Positions 18,301-25,368 of a stretch of DNA of 59,955 nt are shown in pieces. The first letter of the stretch is position 1; each line of letters starts with the position of its first letter. Below the pieces are notes generated by a model, which saw nothing but the letters and a program-made list of their open reading frames with translations, was not told where the DNA came from and made no database searches. Both the position numbers and the translations under genes were made by a program. Source of the stretch: Opitutaceae bacterium. Lineage in GTDB: Bacteria > Verrucomicrobiota > Verrucomicrobiia > Opitutales > Opitutaceae. Where the stretch lies: the NCBI GenBank assembly GCA_024711005.1, contig JANJTQ010000023.1:1-59955 (forward strand). Reading direction: 5' to 3'.

Positions 18301-19284
18301 TCCACCACCCGCAAATATGGCGGGACCGGACTCGGACTCGTCATCTGCCAGCGTCTCTGCGCCCTCATGGGCGGCGATATTCGCGTCCACAGCGACGTCA
18401 ACCAAGGCTCCACCTTCACCTTCACGATCCAAGCCGAGCCCGCCACTAGCGAAACCTCCGCCCCACTCCTGCCCGAGCCCATCAGGGCCGGCCCCGTCCT
18501 GTGCATCGACGACAACCCCGTCCACCTTCGCCGACTCGCCGGTTTCTTCCGCTCCGCGGGTGTCACCGTGCTGCCTGCTGTCAGCGCCGAGGCGGCCAGC
18601 CATTTCCTTGCCCAAACCCGCCCGGTCGCAGCCATCCTTGATCTCGATTTGCCCGAGGTCTCCGCAACCGACCCGCTGCACCAGGCACTCATCAAAGCAG
18701 GAATCCCGATTGTCGGACAACTTTTCACCGGCTCCGCGGTCGCTCCGGAATGGACGGAAAACACCCGCTTCGCCGCCGTGCCGCGCCCCCTGCGCACCCT
18801 CACATTGGTGCGTGCGCTCCACACGCTCTTTCCGTCCGGCTCGCCCGCGCTTGCGACCCACGTCACCTCCGAGGCCATCGATCTGGCGTCCGGGATTCCG
18901 CTCGACGTACTCCTGGTCGAAGACAACCCCGTCAACCAGAAGGTCGCACTTCGCTTTCTCGAACGACTTGGCTACCGCGCCGACGTCGCCACCAACGGCA
19001 TCGAGGCCCTCAACGCCATCAACTCCCGTCCCTATCAGCTCGTCTTTATGGACTTGCAAATGCCTGAAATGGACGGCTTCGAAGCCACCCGCCAGATCCG
19101 TCGCAACCTGCCCGCCGACCGCCAGCCTTGCATCATCGCCCTTACCGCCAACGCGCTTCAAAGCGACCGGGATTTATGTCTCGTCGCCGGCATGAACGAC
19201 TTCATCACCAAGCCAGTGAAGCTGAGCGAGATCACCGCGGTCATTCACCGTCATTTCGGCATCGGCAAAGCCGTGGTTGTTTAG
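15385..19284 (+). CDS. Membrane hybrid histidine kinase with two PAS and two receiver domains
   Basis: 1299 residues. Order: several membrane helices in residues about 15-225, an extracytoplasmic sensor part (about 240-455), a further helix (about 462-482), PAS 1 (about 515-635, with PAC-like GEWRWLYMRSKTV), PAS 2 (about 655-765), HisKA with MSHEIRTPMNG (phospho-His795), HATPase with NLVNNAIKFTP, DSGIGIP and GGTGLGLVI, then two receivers. Receiver 2 is complete (VEDNP, phospho-Asp1223 in FMDLQMPEMDG, ITKPV). Receiver 1 has IDDNP and LDLDLPEV but reads PRPLR where the conserved lysine is expected, so it may be impaired. The stimulus is unknown. Start ATG 15385 is taken; ATG 15421 is an alternative. 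Confidence 0.92.
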   Translation: MTRPQNNTHNSWMRHAVFGLTVGSVFLAGCLLLAGVDFFGPGDPRNVETVPAVLGLMLVNIVLIAVQLGHRKPAWLALGTGLLGFLSLADGWLGPGHRLESYLTSAITGEIVYIPGTMPAVVALALLMLGGVVPWFAVRYGQTRRLLALALGGSLLGAIGVTTLAGYALNMPIAYRWGSGPLLPPSIAVIMLLTGGALLMLAWTGHGRRNTGTPVWLPVPVIVTCGTFTFIFWAGLREREAAYLGTNAQIAINTFAGNINMEFERQAANLERIARRWTADSTPAVWESDAVPWLLDAPGAESLARIAVDGSTLWHYPATGNGSLVAFNQFSQIERRSTLETIARTGIPGATGTLELPGRGPGFVIYAPIYHTSVLVGYIGAEFTYQRFLGALDQHLKLSPNHRCAVYLGSDRIYASVRTGAPSDESPRALESVFTLQNRRMRIVMEPTEDYLRGNRRFLPEISLTAGLGITLLLGLSIHLARAARAGLGAVETTNHLLRAENEERRRVEEMLKVSDERLRLALDATVIGIFEWDCVANTLHYSTGLLTMLGLPPGDEAATPEAWESLIHPDDRLGYRAAMQTQLDGTKAFIDPEYRVRTVTGEWRWLYMRSKTVGYSESGATIRIVGTLQDVTARREAEQALLASQSVARKLSLVASRTDNLVLITTPNGTIEWVNDSFERVMEYPLHEIQGRSPSCFMVGPETDPRTIRRIRTAIAQGEGITTDIVNYSKSGRKYHLHLEIQPVRNDRGILENFIAIEADITARVETENALRRAKAEADTASRAKSEFLAAMSHEIRTPMNGVIGMTSLLLDSPLNDEQRDSVNTIRASGEALLAIINDLLDFSKIESGKLELEHQPFELAACIEETLDLFAGQAAARRIEVAHHIEPDVPSVIVGDINRLRQVLSNLVNNAIKFTPKGSVTLTIARAQEGSTTPLRPNHILLSIAVRDSGIGIPRERLNRLFKPFSQVDSSTTRKYGGTGLGLVICQRLCALMGGDIRVHSDVNQGSTFTFTIQAEPATSETSAPLLPEPIRAGPVLCIDDNPVHLRRLAGFFRSAGVTVLPAVSAEAASHFLAQTRPVAAILDLDLPEVSATDPLHQALIKAGIPIVGQLFTGSAVAPEWTENTRFAAVPRPLRTLTLVRALHTLFPSGSPALATHVTSEAIDLASGIPLDVLLVEDNPVNQKVALRFLERLGYRADVATNGIEALNAINSRPYQLVFMDLQMPEMDGFEATRQIRRNLPADRQPCIIALTANALQSDRDLCLVAGMNDFITKPVKLSEITAVIHRHFGIGKAVVV

Positions 19285-19386
19285 TCCCGTCATCGCGAAA
19301 AAGGCCGCCGTGCAAATCGACGCAGAGCGGATCCCCGAAGACGCAGTGGACCGCACGTGGATTTTGTGCCACGAAGAACTTCAATC

Positions 19387-19836
19387 ATGCCTTTTCGTAT
19401 CGCCAAAACCCTCGTCGTTGAAAGCGGCCATCTCCTCACGAAGCATCCCGGAGCCTGCCGCTTCCCTCACGGTCACAGCCGCTCCATCGAAGTCGTACTG
19501 GCATCGGATTCCCTCGATGGCCGCGACATGGTATGCGACTTCAAGGCGATCAAACACCTCCTCTCGGCAATCGTCGCCCGCTACGACCACAGCCTCTCGC
19601 TGAACACCGCCGACGCCAATTATCCGGCTTTGCGAACCACCTACGGCGATCGCGTCATCCCGTTTGAAGGCGTTGATCCAACGACAGAGACGCTCGCCCG
19701 CACCATTTTTCAGGAACTGCGTACCCACCTCGCCCTGCCGCCCGCCGACCCGCTCTACCCGATTCCGGCCGGAGTTCGCCTGGAACGGGTGCGCGTATCC
19801 GAAACCGCATCCAACTGGGCCGAATACTGGGAGTAA
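19387..19836 (+). CDS. queD: 6-pyruvoyl-tetrahydropterin synthase/QueD family protein
   Basis: 149 residues. Key residues of the family are present: catalytic Cys24 and zinc histidines 28 and 30 in CRFPHGH, catalytic Asp67-His68 in YDHSLSLN, the PT.E motif as DPTTETLA, and Glu in RVRVSETASNWAEY. It would convert dihydroneopterin triphosphate to 6-carboxytetrahydropterin for queuosine synthesis, but PTPS relatives share these motifs and no other que genes are nearby, so the exact reaction is inferred. ATG 19387 is preferred to 19357, whose extra residues do not fit the family. Convergent with the metal-sensor-like gene (37 nt apart). Confidence 0.85.
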   Translation: MPFRIAKTLVVESGHLLTKHPGACRFPHGHSRSIEVVLASDSLDGRDMVCDFKAIKHLLSAIVARYDHSLSLNTADANYPALRTTYGDRVIPFEGVDPTTETLARTIFQELRTHLALPPADPLYPIPAGVRLERVRVSETASNWAEYWE

Positions 19837-19873
19837 TCGAAGCGGACGGCCTCCGTGTCGCCCACCGCCCGCC

Positions 19874-20377
19874 TCAAGGAGCGGGCGCAGATGGTGGCGG
19901 CGGCCTCGGACCTTCGGGTCTTGGCTCGTCCGCAGACTGACGATCATTCCGCTTGGCGCGCTCGGCCCGTTCGGCCATCCACCGCTTGCGACGCTCCGCT
20001 TCCTTGGCGCGTACTTCTTTGAGAAGCACCTGCTGCGCCTCGGTCAGTTCTTTCGACAGTTCGGCGTCCATCGCCGCCACCAGCGCAGCCGTCTGACTGA
20101 ATGCGTCCCGTCTGATTTTTTTCAGCTCTTCGGAGGTCCGCTTAATAATGGGGCCGATCCGCTCATTCTGTTCGGGAGTCAACTGGAGCTGCTCGGCAAG
20201 CCGGCCGCCGATCTCGCCGGGACCGATTCGCTGCGAACCTTGTTTTTGACGGGCCAGATGGTCGGCCACACGCAGGCTGACAAAGCCGCCGGTGACCGCA
20301 CCGGCGACAAAAATGCCGCTGACCGCCAGGATGATTTTAAGAGTGGAGGCCACGGTTAGGAAGCGGCGTTGAGCCAT
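19874..20377 (-). CDS. Spy/CpxP-CnrX-like periplasmic sensor protein
   Basis: 167 residues with an N-terminal membrane anchor (about 12-34) and a helical periplasmic part: LAEQLQLTPEQNERIGPIIKRTSEELKKIRRDA, then a long charged helix EVRAKEAERRKRWMAERAERAKR and a proline-rich tail. The LTPEQ..RI.PI pattern is that of the heavy-metal-sensor/Spy superfamily. It is the last gene of a three-gene operon and its start overlaps the upstream gene by 22 nt. By analogy with CnrYXH it may tell the anti-sigma protein about envelope or metal stress; the signal is not visible in the sequence. I see no Met/His-rich metal site. Confidence 0.75.
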   Translation of the reverse strand: MAQRRFLTVASTLKIILAVSGIFVAGAVTGGFVSLRVADHLARQKQGSQRIGPGEIGGRLAEQLQLTPEQNERIGPIIKRTSEELKKIRRDAFSQTAALVAAMDAELSKELTEAQQVLLKEVRAKEAERRKRWMAERAERAKRNDRQSADEPRPEGPRPPPPSAPAP

Positions 20378-20658
20378 TCAACCACAGGGTCGTTCAAAAC
20401 CACCAAATCGCTCTCGAAGGCATTCAGCACGGAACTAAAATTCAAGGATACTCCGAGGATCATCAGCAGGCCGCATACCCCAAGGGCGCGCAGCGAGAAA
20501 CGGGCGAAGAGCGCCGAGAACGTGGGCTCGACGCGGGCCAGACCCAATGCGCTGACACGGGCGGCAAAACCGAGCGGCGCCGACTCGTCCCGCCGATCGG
20601 TCGGAACCAGGCGGGCGGCCGCGACAAGGCGGCTCCAAGGTGAGGGGTGAATTTTCAT
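20356..20658 (-). CDS. Small single-pass membrane protein, candidate anti-sigma factor
   Basis: 100 residues. A charged cytoplasmic N-terminal half (about 1-55) with helices such as WSRLVAAARL is followed by one membrane helix (about 57-72, LGVCGLLMILGVSLNF) and a short outer tail. The start overlaps the sigma-factor stop (ATGA) and the end overlaps the next gene. A small membrane protein between an ECF sigma factor and a CnrX-like sensor is the layout of CnrY-type anti-sigma factors. No sequence similarity can be claimed from inspection; the role rests on position and topology. Confidence 0.65.
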   Translation of the reverse strand: MKIHPSPWSRLVAAARLVPTDRRDESAPLGFAARVSALGLARVEPTFSALFARFSLRALGVCGLLMILGVSLNFSSVLNAFESDLVVLNDPVVEWLNAAS

Positions 20659-21242
20659 GCGCGTTCCTTTTTCTTTAATTCGTCGAACAGCTTCTGCAAT
20701 TTTCGCCGCGCGCGAAAGGCGCGGACTTTGATAAGAGTGATGTTCCAGCCGGTGAGTGCATTCACTTCGGCGAGTGTTTTTTGCTCCAGGTCGAGCAGTT
20801 GCAGCACCATGCGATCATCGGGCTTGAGTTGATCCAGCAACTTGTGAACCAGTTCGTGGGCGGCAAGCGCGTCGCCAGCGTTCACGTCGTTCTCGCTCGT
20901 AAGCACGGCATCGAGCACATCGGCCTCGCTTTCGGAGAGATCCGCCCAGCGAAACTCCGGACGGCGCTTCTGCGCGCGCAAGTGATCGATGCAGGTCGTC
21001 ACCGCGATCCGCGACACCCAATGGCTGAACGGCACGTTGCCCTGATACTGTCCGATGCGGGTAAACATTTTCAAAAATATCTCCTGCGTAAGATCTTCCT
21101 CGGCGACGCGGCGCGGCAACCGGGCGCGCACGATACGCACGACCATGGGGTGCAGATGCTCGACGAGGTCGCGTGCGGCGAGCTGGTCTTGCCTCCGCAC
21201 CCGGTCGAGGCAACCCGGCAGATCGAAGGCCTCCTCAAGCAT
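20655..21242 (-). CDS. ECF-type RNA polymerase sigma factor
   Basis: 195 residues. Region 2: RRVAEEDLTQEIFLKMFTRIGQYQG (about 44-68) then FSHWVSRIAVTTCIDHLRAQKRRPEF (about 72-97). Region 4: LKPDDRMVLQLLDLEQKTLAEVNALTGWNITLIKVRAFRARRKLQKL (about 139-185). No region 1 or 3, as in ECF sigmas. First gene of an operon with a putative membrane anti-sigma factor and a CnrX/Spy-like sensor. Such operons normally autoregulate, so an ECF promoter upstream of 21242 is expected; I could not pick it out. Divergent from leuA. Confidence 0.9.
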   Translation of the reverse strand: MLEEAFDLPGCLDRVRRQDQLAARDLVEHLHPMVVRIVRARLPRRVAEEDLTQEIFLKMFTRIGQYQGNVPFSHWVSRIAVTTCIDHLRAQKRRPEFRWADLSESEADVLDAVLTSENDVNAGDALAAHELVHKLLDQLKPDDRMVLQLLDLEQKTLAEVNALTGWNITLIKVRAFRARRKLQKLFDELKKKERA

Positions 21243-21435
21243 GGAAAACTAGGGTCGACATCATACACAAAAGCCGAGACGCCGGGAATCGGAGAGAGTT
21301 ACGCGGAGGCGACGGATCACAAGAACGGGACTTAAGCGGCGACCGGAGGGTTCTACAAGCGCTCCCGCAACGACGAGGGCGCAGAGGCGGCTCTTGACTT
21401 TTCACGCGACCCATTGGTTAGGTGCCACCGTTCCC

Positions 21436-21486
21436 ATGCACGTTTTTCGTCAGGCCCTCCGACTTAGTCACACGCACGATCTCTAA
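21436..21486 (+). CDS. Candidate leuA leader peptide (16 aa)
   Basis: ATG at 21436 opens MHVFRQALRLSHTHDL with three leucine codons (CTC, CTT, CTC) and TAA at 21484-21486. AGGTG at 21420-21424 could serve as ribosome binding site, although the spacing is long. The stop lies inside the internal loop of the next stem-loop, as expected of a leader whose translation controls RNA folding. The Leu codons are not consecutive, and no U-run follows either hairpin, so this is a tentative call. Confidence 0.25.
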   Translation: MHVFRQALRLSHTHDL

Positions 21487-21553
21487 TCGCTGCCTAGCAG
21501 CCGATCGTGCGTCCGCCTGTTCCGTGATTGTTCCGCCGCTCTCAAACGCGGCG
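21472..21553 (+). promoter_or_regulatory. Two stem-loops in the leuA leader
   Basis: Stem-loop 1: ACGCACGATC (21472-21481) pairs with GATCGTGCGT (21503-21512) and encloses a second stem GCTGC-CTA-GCAGC (21489-21501). Stem-loop 2: CGCCGC (21534-21539) pairs with GCGGCG (21548-21553). Both lie within 130 nt of the leuA start, consistent with attenuation or another RNA-level control. No intrinsic-terminator U-run is seen. Confidence 0.4.
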
Positions 21554-21599
21554 TTGCGATTCCCTCCCGTCCAACGTTATCACGACTAAGTCCAAGCTC

Positions 21600-23267
21600 A
21601 TGCAATCTGCTCCTATTACGAAATATCGTCCTTTTCCCCCCGTCCAATTGACCGACCGCCAATGGCCCAATCGCGTCCTCGAACGCGCCCCCGTCTGGTG
21701 CAGCGTTGATCTGCGCGACGGCAATCAAGCCCTCGCCCAACCCATGAGCGTCGAGGAGAAACTCGAGTTCTTCGAACTGTTGGTGAAAATCGGCTTCAAG
21801 GAAATCGAGGTCGGCTTCCCGTCCGCGTCGCAAATCGAATTCGACTTCTGCCGTCGCCTGATCGAGGAAAACCGCATTCCCGACGACGTCTCCATCCAGA
21901 TCCTCTGCCAGTGCCGAGAGGAACTCATCACACGTTCCCTCGAAGCCTTGAAGGGCGCCAAAAACGTCATCTTCCATCTCTACAACTCCACTTCGCCCAA
22001 ACAGCGCGAATACGTGTTCGGCGCATCCAAGGCCGACATCGTGGCCATCGCCGTGAAGGGCGTCTCGTTGCTCAAGCAGCACGGCCAGGCATTGATCGAC
22101 GCCGGCACGCGTCTGCGCCTGGAGTATTCGCCCGAGAGCTTCACGAGCACGGAATTGGAGTTCGCCTTGGAAATCTGCGAAGCCGTCACCGACGTCTGGC
22201 AGCCGACCGTCGACAACAAGATCATCCTCAACCTGCCCGCCACGGTCGAGTATGCCACGCCCAACGTCCACGCCGACCAGATCGAGTGGATGTGCCGCCA
22301 TCTCACGCGCCGCGACAAGACGCTCGTGTCCTTGCACACGCACAACGATCGTGGCACCGGTGTGGCCGCCACCGAACTGGCTTTGCTGGCCGGAGCCGAC
22401 CGCGTCGAGGGCACGCTCTTCGGCAACGGCGAGCGCACCGGCAACCTCGACTTGGTGGTCGTGGCATTGAACCTCTACACCCACGGCATCGACCCGAAGC
22501 TGGATTTCAGCGACATCAATTCGGTCCGCGACACCTACGAGCGTTGCACGCGCATGGAGATCCACCCGCGCCATCCCTACGCCGGCGAGTTGGTGTTCAC
22601 CGCGTTCAGCGGCTCGCATCAAGATGCCATCAAGAAGTCGTGGCCTCACCAAAAGCCAGACCGGCCGTGGGACGTGATCTACATTCCCATCGACCCGGCC
22701 GACATCGGTCGCAGCTACAAGGCGATCATTCGCATCAACTCGCAGTCGGGCAAAGGCGGCGTCGCCTACGTGCTCGAAAAGGAGTTCGGCTACCAGTTGC
22801 CCAAGCTCATGCATAAGGAGATGGGCAAGGTCGTCAACGACCTCGCCGATGCGAAGGGTGCCGAGCTCACGCCGCAGGACATTCATGATGTATTCGTTCG
22901 TGAATACATCGATCGCTCCACGCCGATCGCGCTGAAGGAATTCCGCACAATCGAGCGCACCAGCGCGGTCACCTGCCAGGCCGACCTGCTCGCCTACGGG
23001 CAGGAGAAGATTGTCACCGGCGCCGGCAACGGCCCGATCGACGCCTTCGTGCACGCCATCCGCGAAGCCGGCCTGCCCAAGTTCGAATTGGTCAGCTACT
23101 CCGAGCACTCGCTCGGCAGCGGCGCCGAGGCCCGGGCGGTGAGCTACATCCAGATCAAGACCGAACGGGGCGCCCAGTTCTTCGGCGCGGGCATCGACAC
23201 CAACATCGAGCTCGCCTCGATCAAAGCCGTCGTCAGCGCCCTCAACCGTTCGCTGGCCAAGGCTTGA
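21600..23267 (+). CDS. leuA: 2-isopropylmalate synthase
   Basis: First committed step of leucine synthesis: condenses acetyl-CoA with 2-oxoisovalerate. 555 residues, matching the long LeuA type 2 found in yeast and many bacteria. VDLRDGNQALAQPM (about 36-49) carries the catalytic Arg-Asp, the metal histidines lie in SLHTHNDRG (about 245-253), followed by GNGERTGNLDLV, and the C-terminal regulatory domain (about 430-555; EARAVSYIQIKTERG.QFFGAGIDTNIELASIKAVVSALN) is complete, so feedback by leucine is likely. ATG 21600 matches family N-termini (QSAPITKYRPFPPV..TDRQWPN). Part of the opposite strand is also open over the whole gene, an effect of GC-rich codons. Confidence 0.96.
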   Translation: MQSAPITKYRPFPPVQLTDRQWPNRVLERAPVWCSVDLRDGNQALAQPMSVEEKLEFFELLVKIGFKEIEVGFPSASQIEFDFCRRLIEENRIPDDVSIQILCQCREELITRSLEALKGAKNVIFHLYNSTSPKQREYVFGASKADIVAIAVKGVSLLKQHGQALIDAGTRLRLEYSPESFTSTELEFALEICEAVTDVWQPTVDNKIILNLPATVEYATPNVHADQIEWMCRHLTRRDKTLVSLHTHNDRGTGVAATELALLAGADRVEGTLFGNGERTGNLDLVVVALNLYTHGIDPKLDFSDINSVRDTYERCTRMEIHPRHPYAGELVFTAFSGSHQDAIKKSWPHQKPDRPWDVIYIPIDPADIGRSYKAIIRINSQSGKGGVAYVLEKEFGYQLPKLMHKEMGKVVNDLADAKGAELTPQDIHDVFVREYIDRSTPIALKEFRTIERTSAVTCQADLLAYGQEKIVTGAGNGPIDAFVHAIREAGLPKFELVSYSEHSLGSGAEARAVSYIQIKTERGAQFFGAGIDTNIELASIKAVVSALNRSLAKA

Positions 23268-23349
23268 TATGGAGTGCGGCGAGTTCTCGCCGCTCTGGAC
23301 GGGCCGACCTGTCGGCCCGCGCCCGGCGGCCGGTTCACCGCACTCCATA
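23268..23349. repeat. REP-like element with 12-bp ends (GGAGTGCGG family)
   Basis: Bounded by TATGGAGTGCGG (23268-23279) and its exact reverse complement CCGCACTCCATA (23338-23349). Inside are GCGGCGAG-TT-CTCGCCGC and GGGCCGAC-CT-GTCGGCCC, each an 8-bp stem with a 2-nt loop. It begins right after the leuA stop, so it may also end that transcript. A relative lies at 49141-49190. Confidence 0.85.
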
Positions 23350-23375
23350 ACCGAGGCCCCCACCCCGCACTTGAC

Positions 23376-23402
23376 AGCAGACCAGACCAAGTCTGGTCTG
23401 CT
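23376..23402. promoter_or_regulatory. Operator-like palindrome of the Phd/VapC operon
   Basis: AGCAGACCAGAC (23376-23387) and GTCTGGTCTGCT (23391-23402) form a perfect 12-bp inverted repeat around CAA, ending 6 nt before the antitoxin start. A perfect TTGACA (23371-23376) touches its left edge and could be the -35 box. Position and symmetry suit autorepression by the antitoxin-toxin complex. Confidence 0.7.
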
Positions 23403-23408
23403 TGCGCA

Positions 23409-23702
23409 ATGAAGGTGATCAACATTCAGGCCGCGAAAACCCACCTTTCGAGGATCGTGGAGCAAGCCGCTGCTGGTGAGGAGATTGTGTTGGCAAAGGC
23501 CGGCAAACCCATGGTGCGAATCATTCCTTACTCGCCTGTCCGCGCCGCAAGGAAAGGCGGTCAGTTAAAGGGTAAAATCTGGGAGGCTCCCGATGTATGG
23601 GCCCCTGACAACATGCTCACCGAGGCGATGACCCAGCCGTCGATTTATCCGACGCCTGCGGACGACGAGAAGCCTCCCATCGCAGCTGAAGATCCCCAAT
23701 GA
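23409..23702 (+). CDS. Phd/YefM-family antitoxin
   Basis: 97 residues. The N-terminal half, MKVINIQAAKTHLSRIVE then GEEIVLAKAGKPMVRIIP, is a standard Phd/YefM DNA-binding fold with the AKTHLS..V motif. The C-terminal half is acidic and proline-rich and would wrap the toxin. The frame is open upstream to 23274 only because it reads through the REP element and operator, so ATG 23409 is chosen. Its stop overlaps the toxin start by 4 nt (ATGA). Confidence 0.9.
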   Translation: MKVINIQAAKTHLSRIVEQAAAGEEIVLAKAGKPMVRIIPYSPVRAARKGGQLKGKIWEAPDVWAPDNMLTEAMTQPSIYPTPADDEKPPIAAEDPQ

Positions 23703-24076
23703 GAATCCTCGCCGATTCGCACGTGTTGCTCTGGTGGCTGGATGATCCGAAGCGTGTGGCAATCGCCGCGCGTGCGGCCATCGCCGATCCGGCCAACGAG
23801 GTCTTTTTCAGCGCCGCGTCGATCTGGGAAATCGGTTTGAAAGCGGGCAAGGGCAAGCTGCACATTGAAGGCGACGTGGTCGCGGCGTTGCAGTCCGACG
23901 GTTTCGAGCCGCTGCCGATCACGATGGAACACGCCGCCCGTTCCCTCACGTTGCCCAACACGCACGGCGATCCGTTCGATCGTATGCTCATCGCCCAAAC
24001 GCTCGCCGAGGGACTGGTGCTCGCGACGCGAGACCGCCTCATCCTCCAATACGACGTGCCCGTGCTCGAAGCCTGA
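23699..24076 (+). CDS. vapC: PIN-domain toxin (VapC-like ribonuclease)
   Basis: 125 residues, the full length of a PIN toxin. Acidic metal-binding residues are all present: Asp6 in LADSHVLLWWL, Glu44 in SIWEIGLK, Asp91/Asp94 in HGDPFDRMLIAQ and Asp112 in ATRDR. It should cleave RNA, probably tRNA or rRNA as in other VapC enzymes, when its antitoxin is degraded. Paired with a Phd-type antitoxin and an operator palindrome, so the system appears complete and functional. Confidence 0.9.
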   Translation: MRILADSHVLLWWLDDPKRVAIAARAAIADPANEVFFSAASIWEIGLKAGKGKLHIEGDVVAALQSDGFEPLPITMEHAARSLTLPNTHGDPFDRMLIAQTLAEGLVLATRDRLILQYDVPVLEA

Positions 24077-24131
24077 AGGCGGGGAGCACAGGCATACCGT
24101 ATCCGCCGTTCGGTTACACCGCCCGGTTGGC

Positions 24132-25256
24132 TCAAACCCGCCCCACCCGGCGGAACATCCACACACCCACGCCGATAAAGAGCATCGGGGGCAACCACAG
24201 CCATAGGTCCGGACGCAACGCCGGGGAGCGGTCCAGCCAGCTCACCATCACGTTGAGAAAATAATACGAGAGCGCGAGCAACAGGGCCACGCCGAGGTTG
24301 GCCGAGGTCTCCTTGCGGGAGACTTTGATCCCCAGCGGAATCGCCAGCAGCGTAAACGCGAGCACCATGAGCGATCCGGCCGCTTTTTCATGCAGCGCCA
24401 CCGAGACTTTCATGCGCTCCGCCAATGACGCATCCGCCGCCTTGAGTTCCCTCTGCCGGACCAGAAGTTGGTCGAAGGTAAGGAGGCCTAACTTGCGCGA
24501 AACTCCGCGCGCCGACCCGAAGAGGTTGCCCAGCGGAATATCCACCGCCACCTCGCCCATGTACACCTGCGTGTCCGTGTTGGCGAAGTTCTCCGGGTTC
24601 TTCGGATTGCGACGGTCGGCGAACGTGTCGAGCAACGCGACGTTCATCACGTTCATTTCCTCGTCGTAAGCAATGCGCCCGGTCTTCGCCCGCAGGAACT
24701 CCGTGACGCGTTTCTGCTTATCGAGTCGCCAGAGCCACACGTCGCTCAACTCGCCACCCTTTTTTTCGCCGGCATACACCACAAACCCGGGGAACTCACG
24801 GATGAAGGTCTTCTCGACGATCATGCTTAGGGGATTCTTCCGCACGGAATCGTGGACCGTGGTGCGATAAAGCGTCCGGGCTTGCGGCATGAAGTAAAAA
24901 TTCAAACCAAGGGAAATAACCACCCCGGCGGCCGCGATCGCCAGAATCGGTTTGGCCACATAACCCAGTCCCAGTCCCGCCGCGCGCATCGCCGTGATTT
25001 CATGCTGGGCCGACATGCGCCCCAGCACCAGCAACACGCCCGTCAACATGCCAACCGGTAGCGCGTGCACACCCACATAAGGGACCAGCAACGCGGCCAG
25101 TTTCACAAACACCTCCAAGCTAATTTGTCCCGCCAGCAGGTAGCCAAGTAGGTCCTTCAACGCGTTGCCCACGATCAGCACAAAGGCAAAGATCCCCGCC
25201 GTCACCGCACAGGTGAAAAACACGCTCGCAAAGATGTGGCGCTGAAGAAGGTTCAT
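24132..25256 (-). CDS. LptF/LptG-family permease (YjgP/YjgQ)
   Basis: 374 residues with the family layout: three N-terminal helices (about 10-32, 50-75, 98-122), a periplasmic beta-jellyroll region (about 130-270; VEKTFIREFPGFVVYAGEKKGGELSDV) and three C-terminal helices (about 295-320, 325-345, 350-370). These permeases form the LptBFG complex that pulls lipopolysaccharide out of the inner membrane. Only one gene is present here, so its partner must lie elsewhere; I cannot say whether it is LptF or LptG. Divergent from rlmN (112 bp between starts). Confidence 0.9.
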   Translation of the reverse strand: MNLLQRHIFASVFFTCAVTAGIFAFVLIVGNALKDLLGYLLAGQISLEVFVKLAALLVPYVGVHALPVGMLTGVLLVLGRMSAQHEITAMRAAGLGLGYVAKPILAIAAAGVVISLGLNFYFMPQARTLYRTTVHDSVRKNPLSMIVEKTFIREFPGFVVYAGEKKGGELSDVWLWRLDKQKRVTEFLRAKTGRIAYDEEMNVMNVALLDTFADRRNPKNPENFANTDTQVYMGEVAVDIPLGNLFGSARGVSRKLGLLTFDQLLVRQRELKAADASLAERMKVSVALHEKAAGSLMVLAFTLLAIPLGIKVSRKETSANLGVALLLALSYYFLNVMVSWLDRSPALRPDLWLWLPPMLFIGVGVWMFRRVGRV

Positions 25257-25368
25257 GCGGAAAACAGACGCGGAGAGTTGATCGGTGATAGTTGAGAGGA
25301 AAGCTCAAACACAGCCACTCGGTCGTTGCCGTCATCGACCCGGTTCCCACAGTTTGCCCCTTACTCGG

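Larger units (their letters stand above)
21243..21599. other. 357-bp divergent gap between sigma operon and leuA
   Basis: No protein gene beyond a possible 16-codon leader. A TTGACT (21394-21399) on the plus strand is a -35 candidate for leuA, but the matching -10 is weak (TTAGGT at 21418). The right half holds two strong stem-loops, listed separately. The left part should contain the sigma-operon promoter, which I could not identify. Confidence 0.6.

Noticed and set aside
21483-23465. 660-codon minus-strand frame over leuA
   Set aside because: leuA is certain on the plus strand, and the antisense product is low-complexity from GC-rich third positions.
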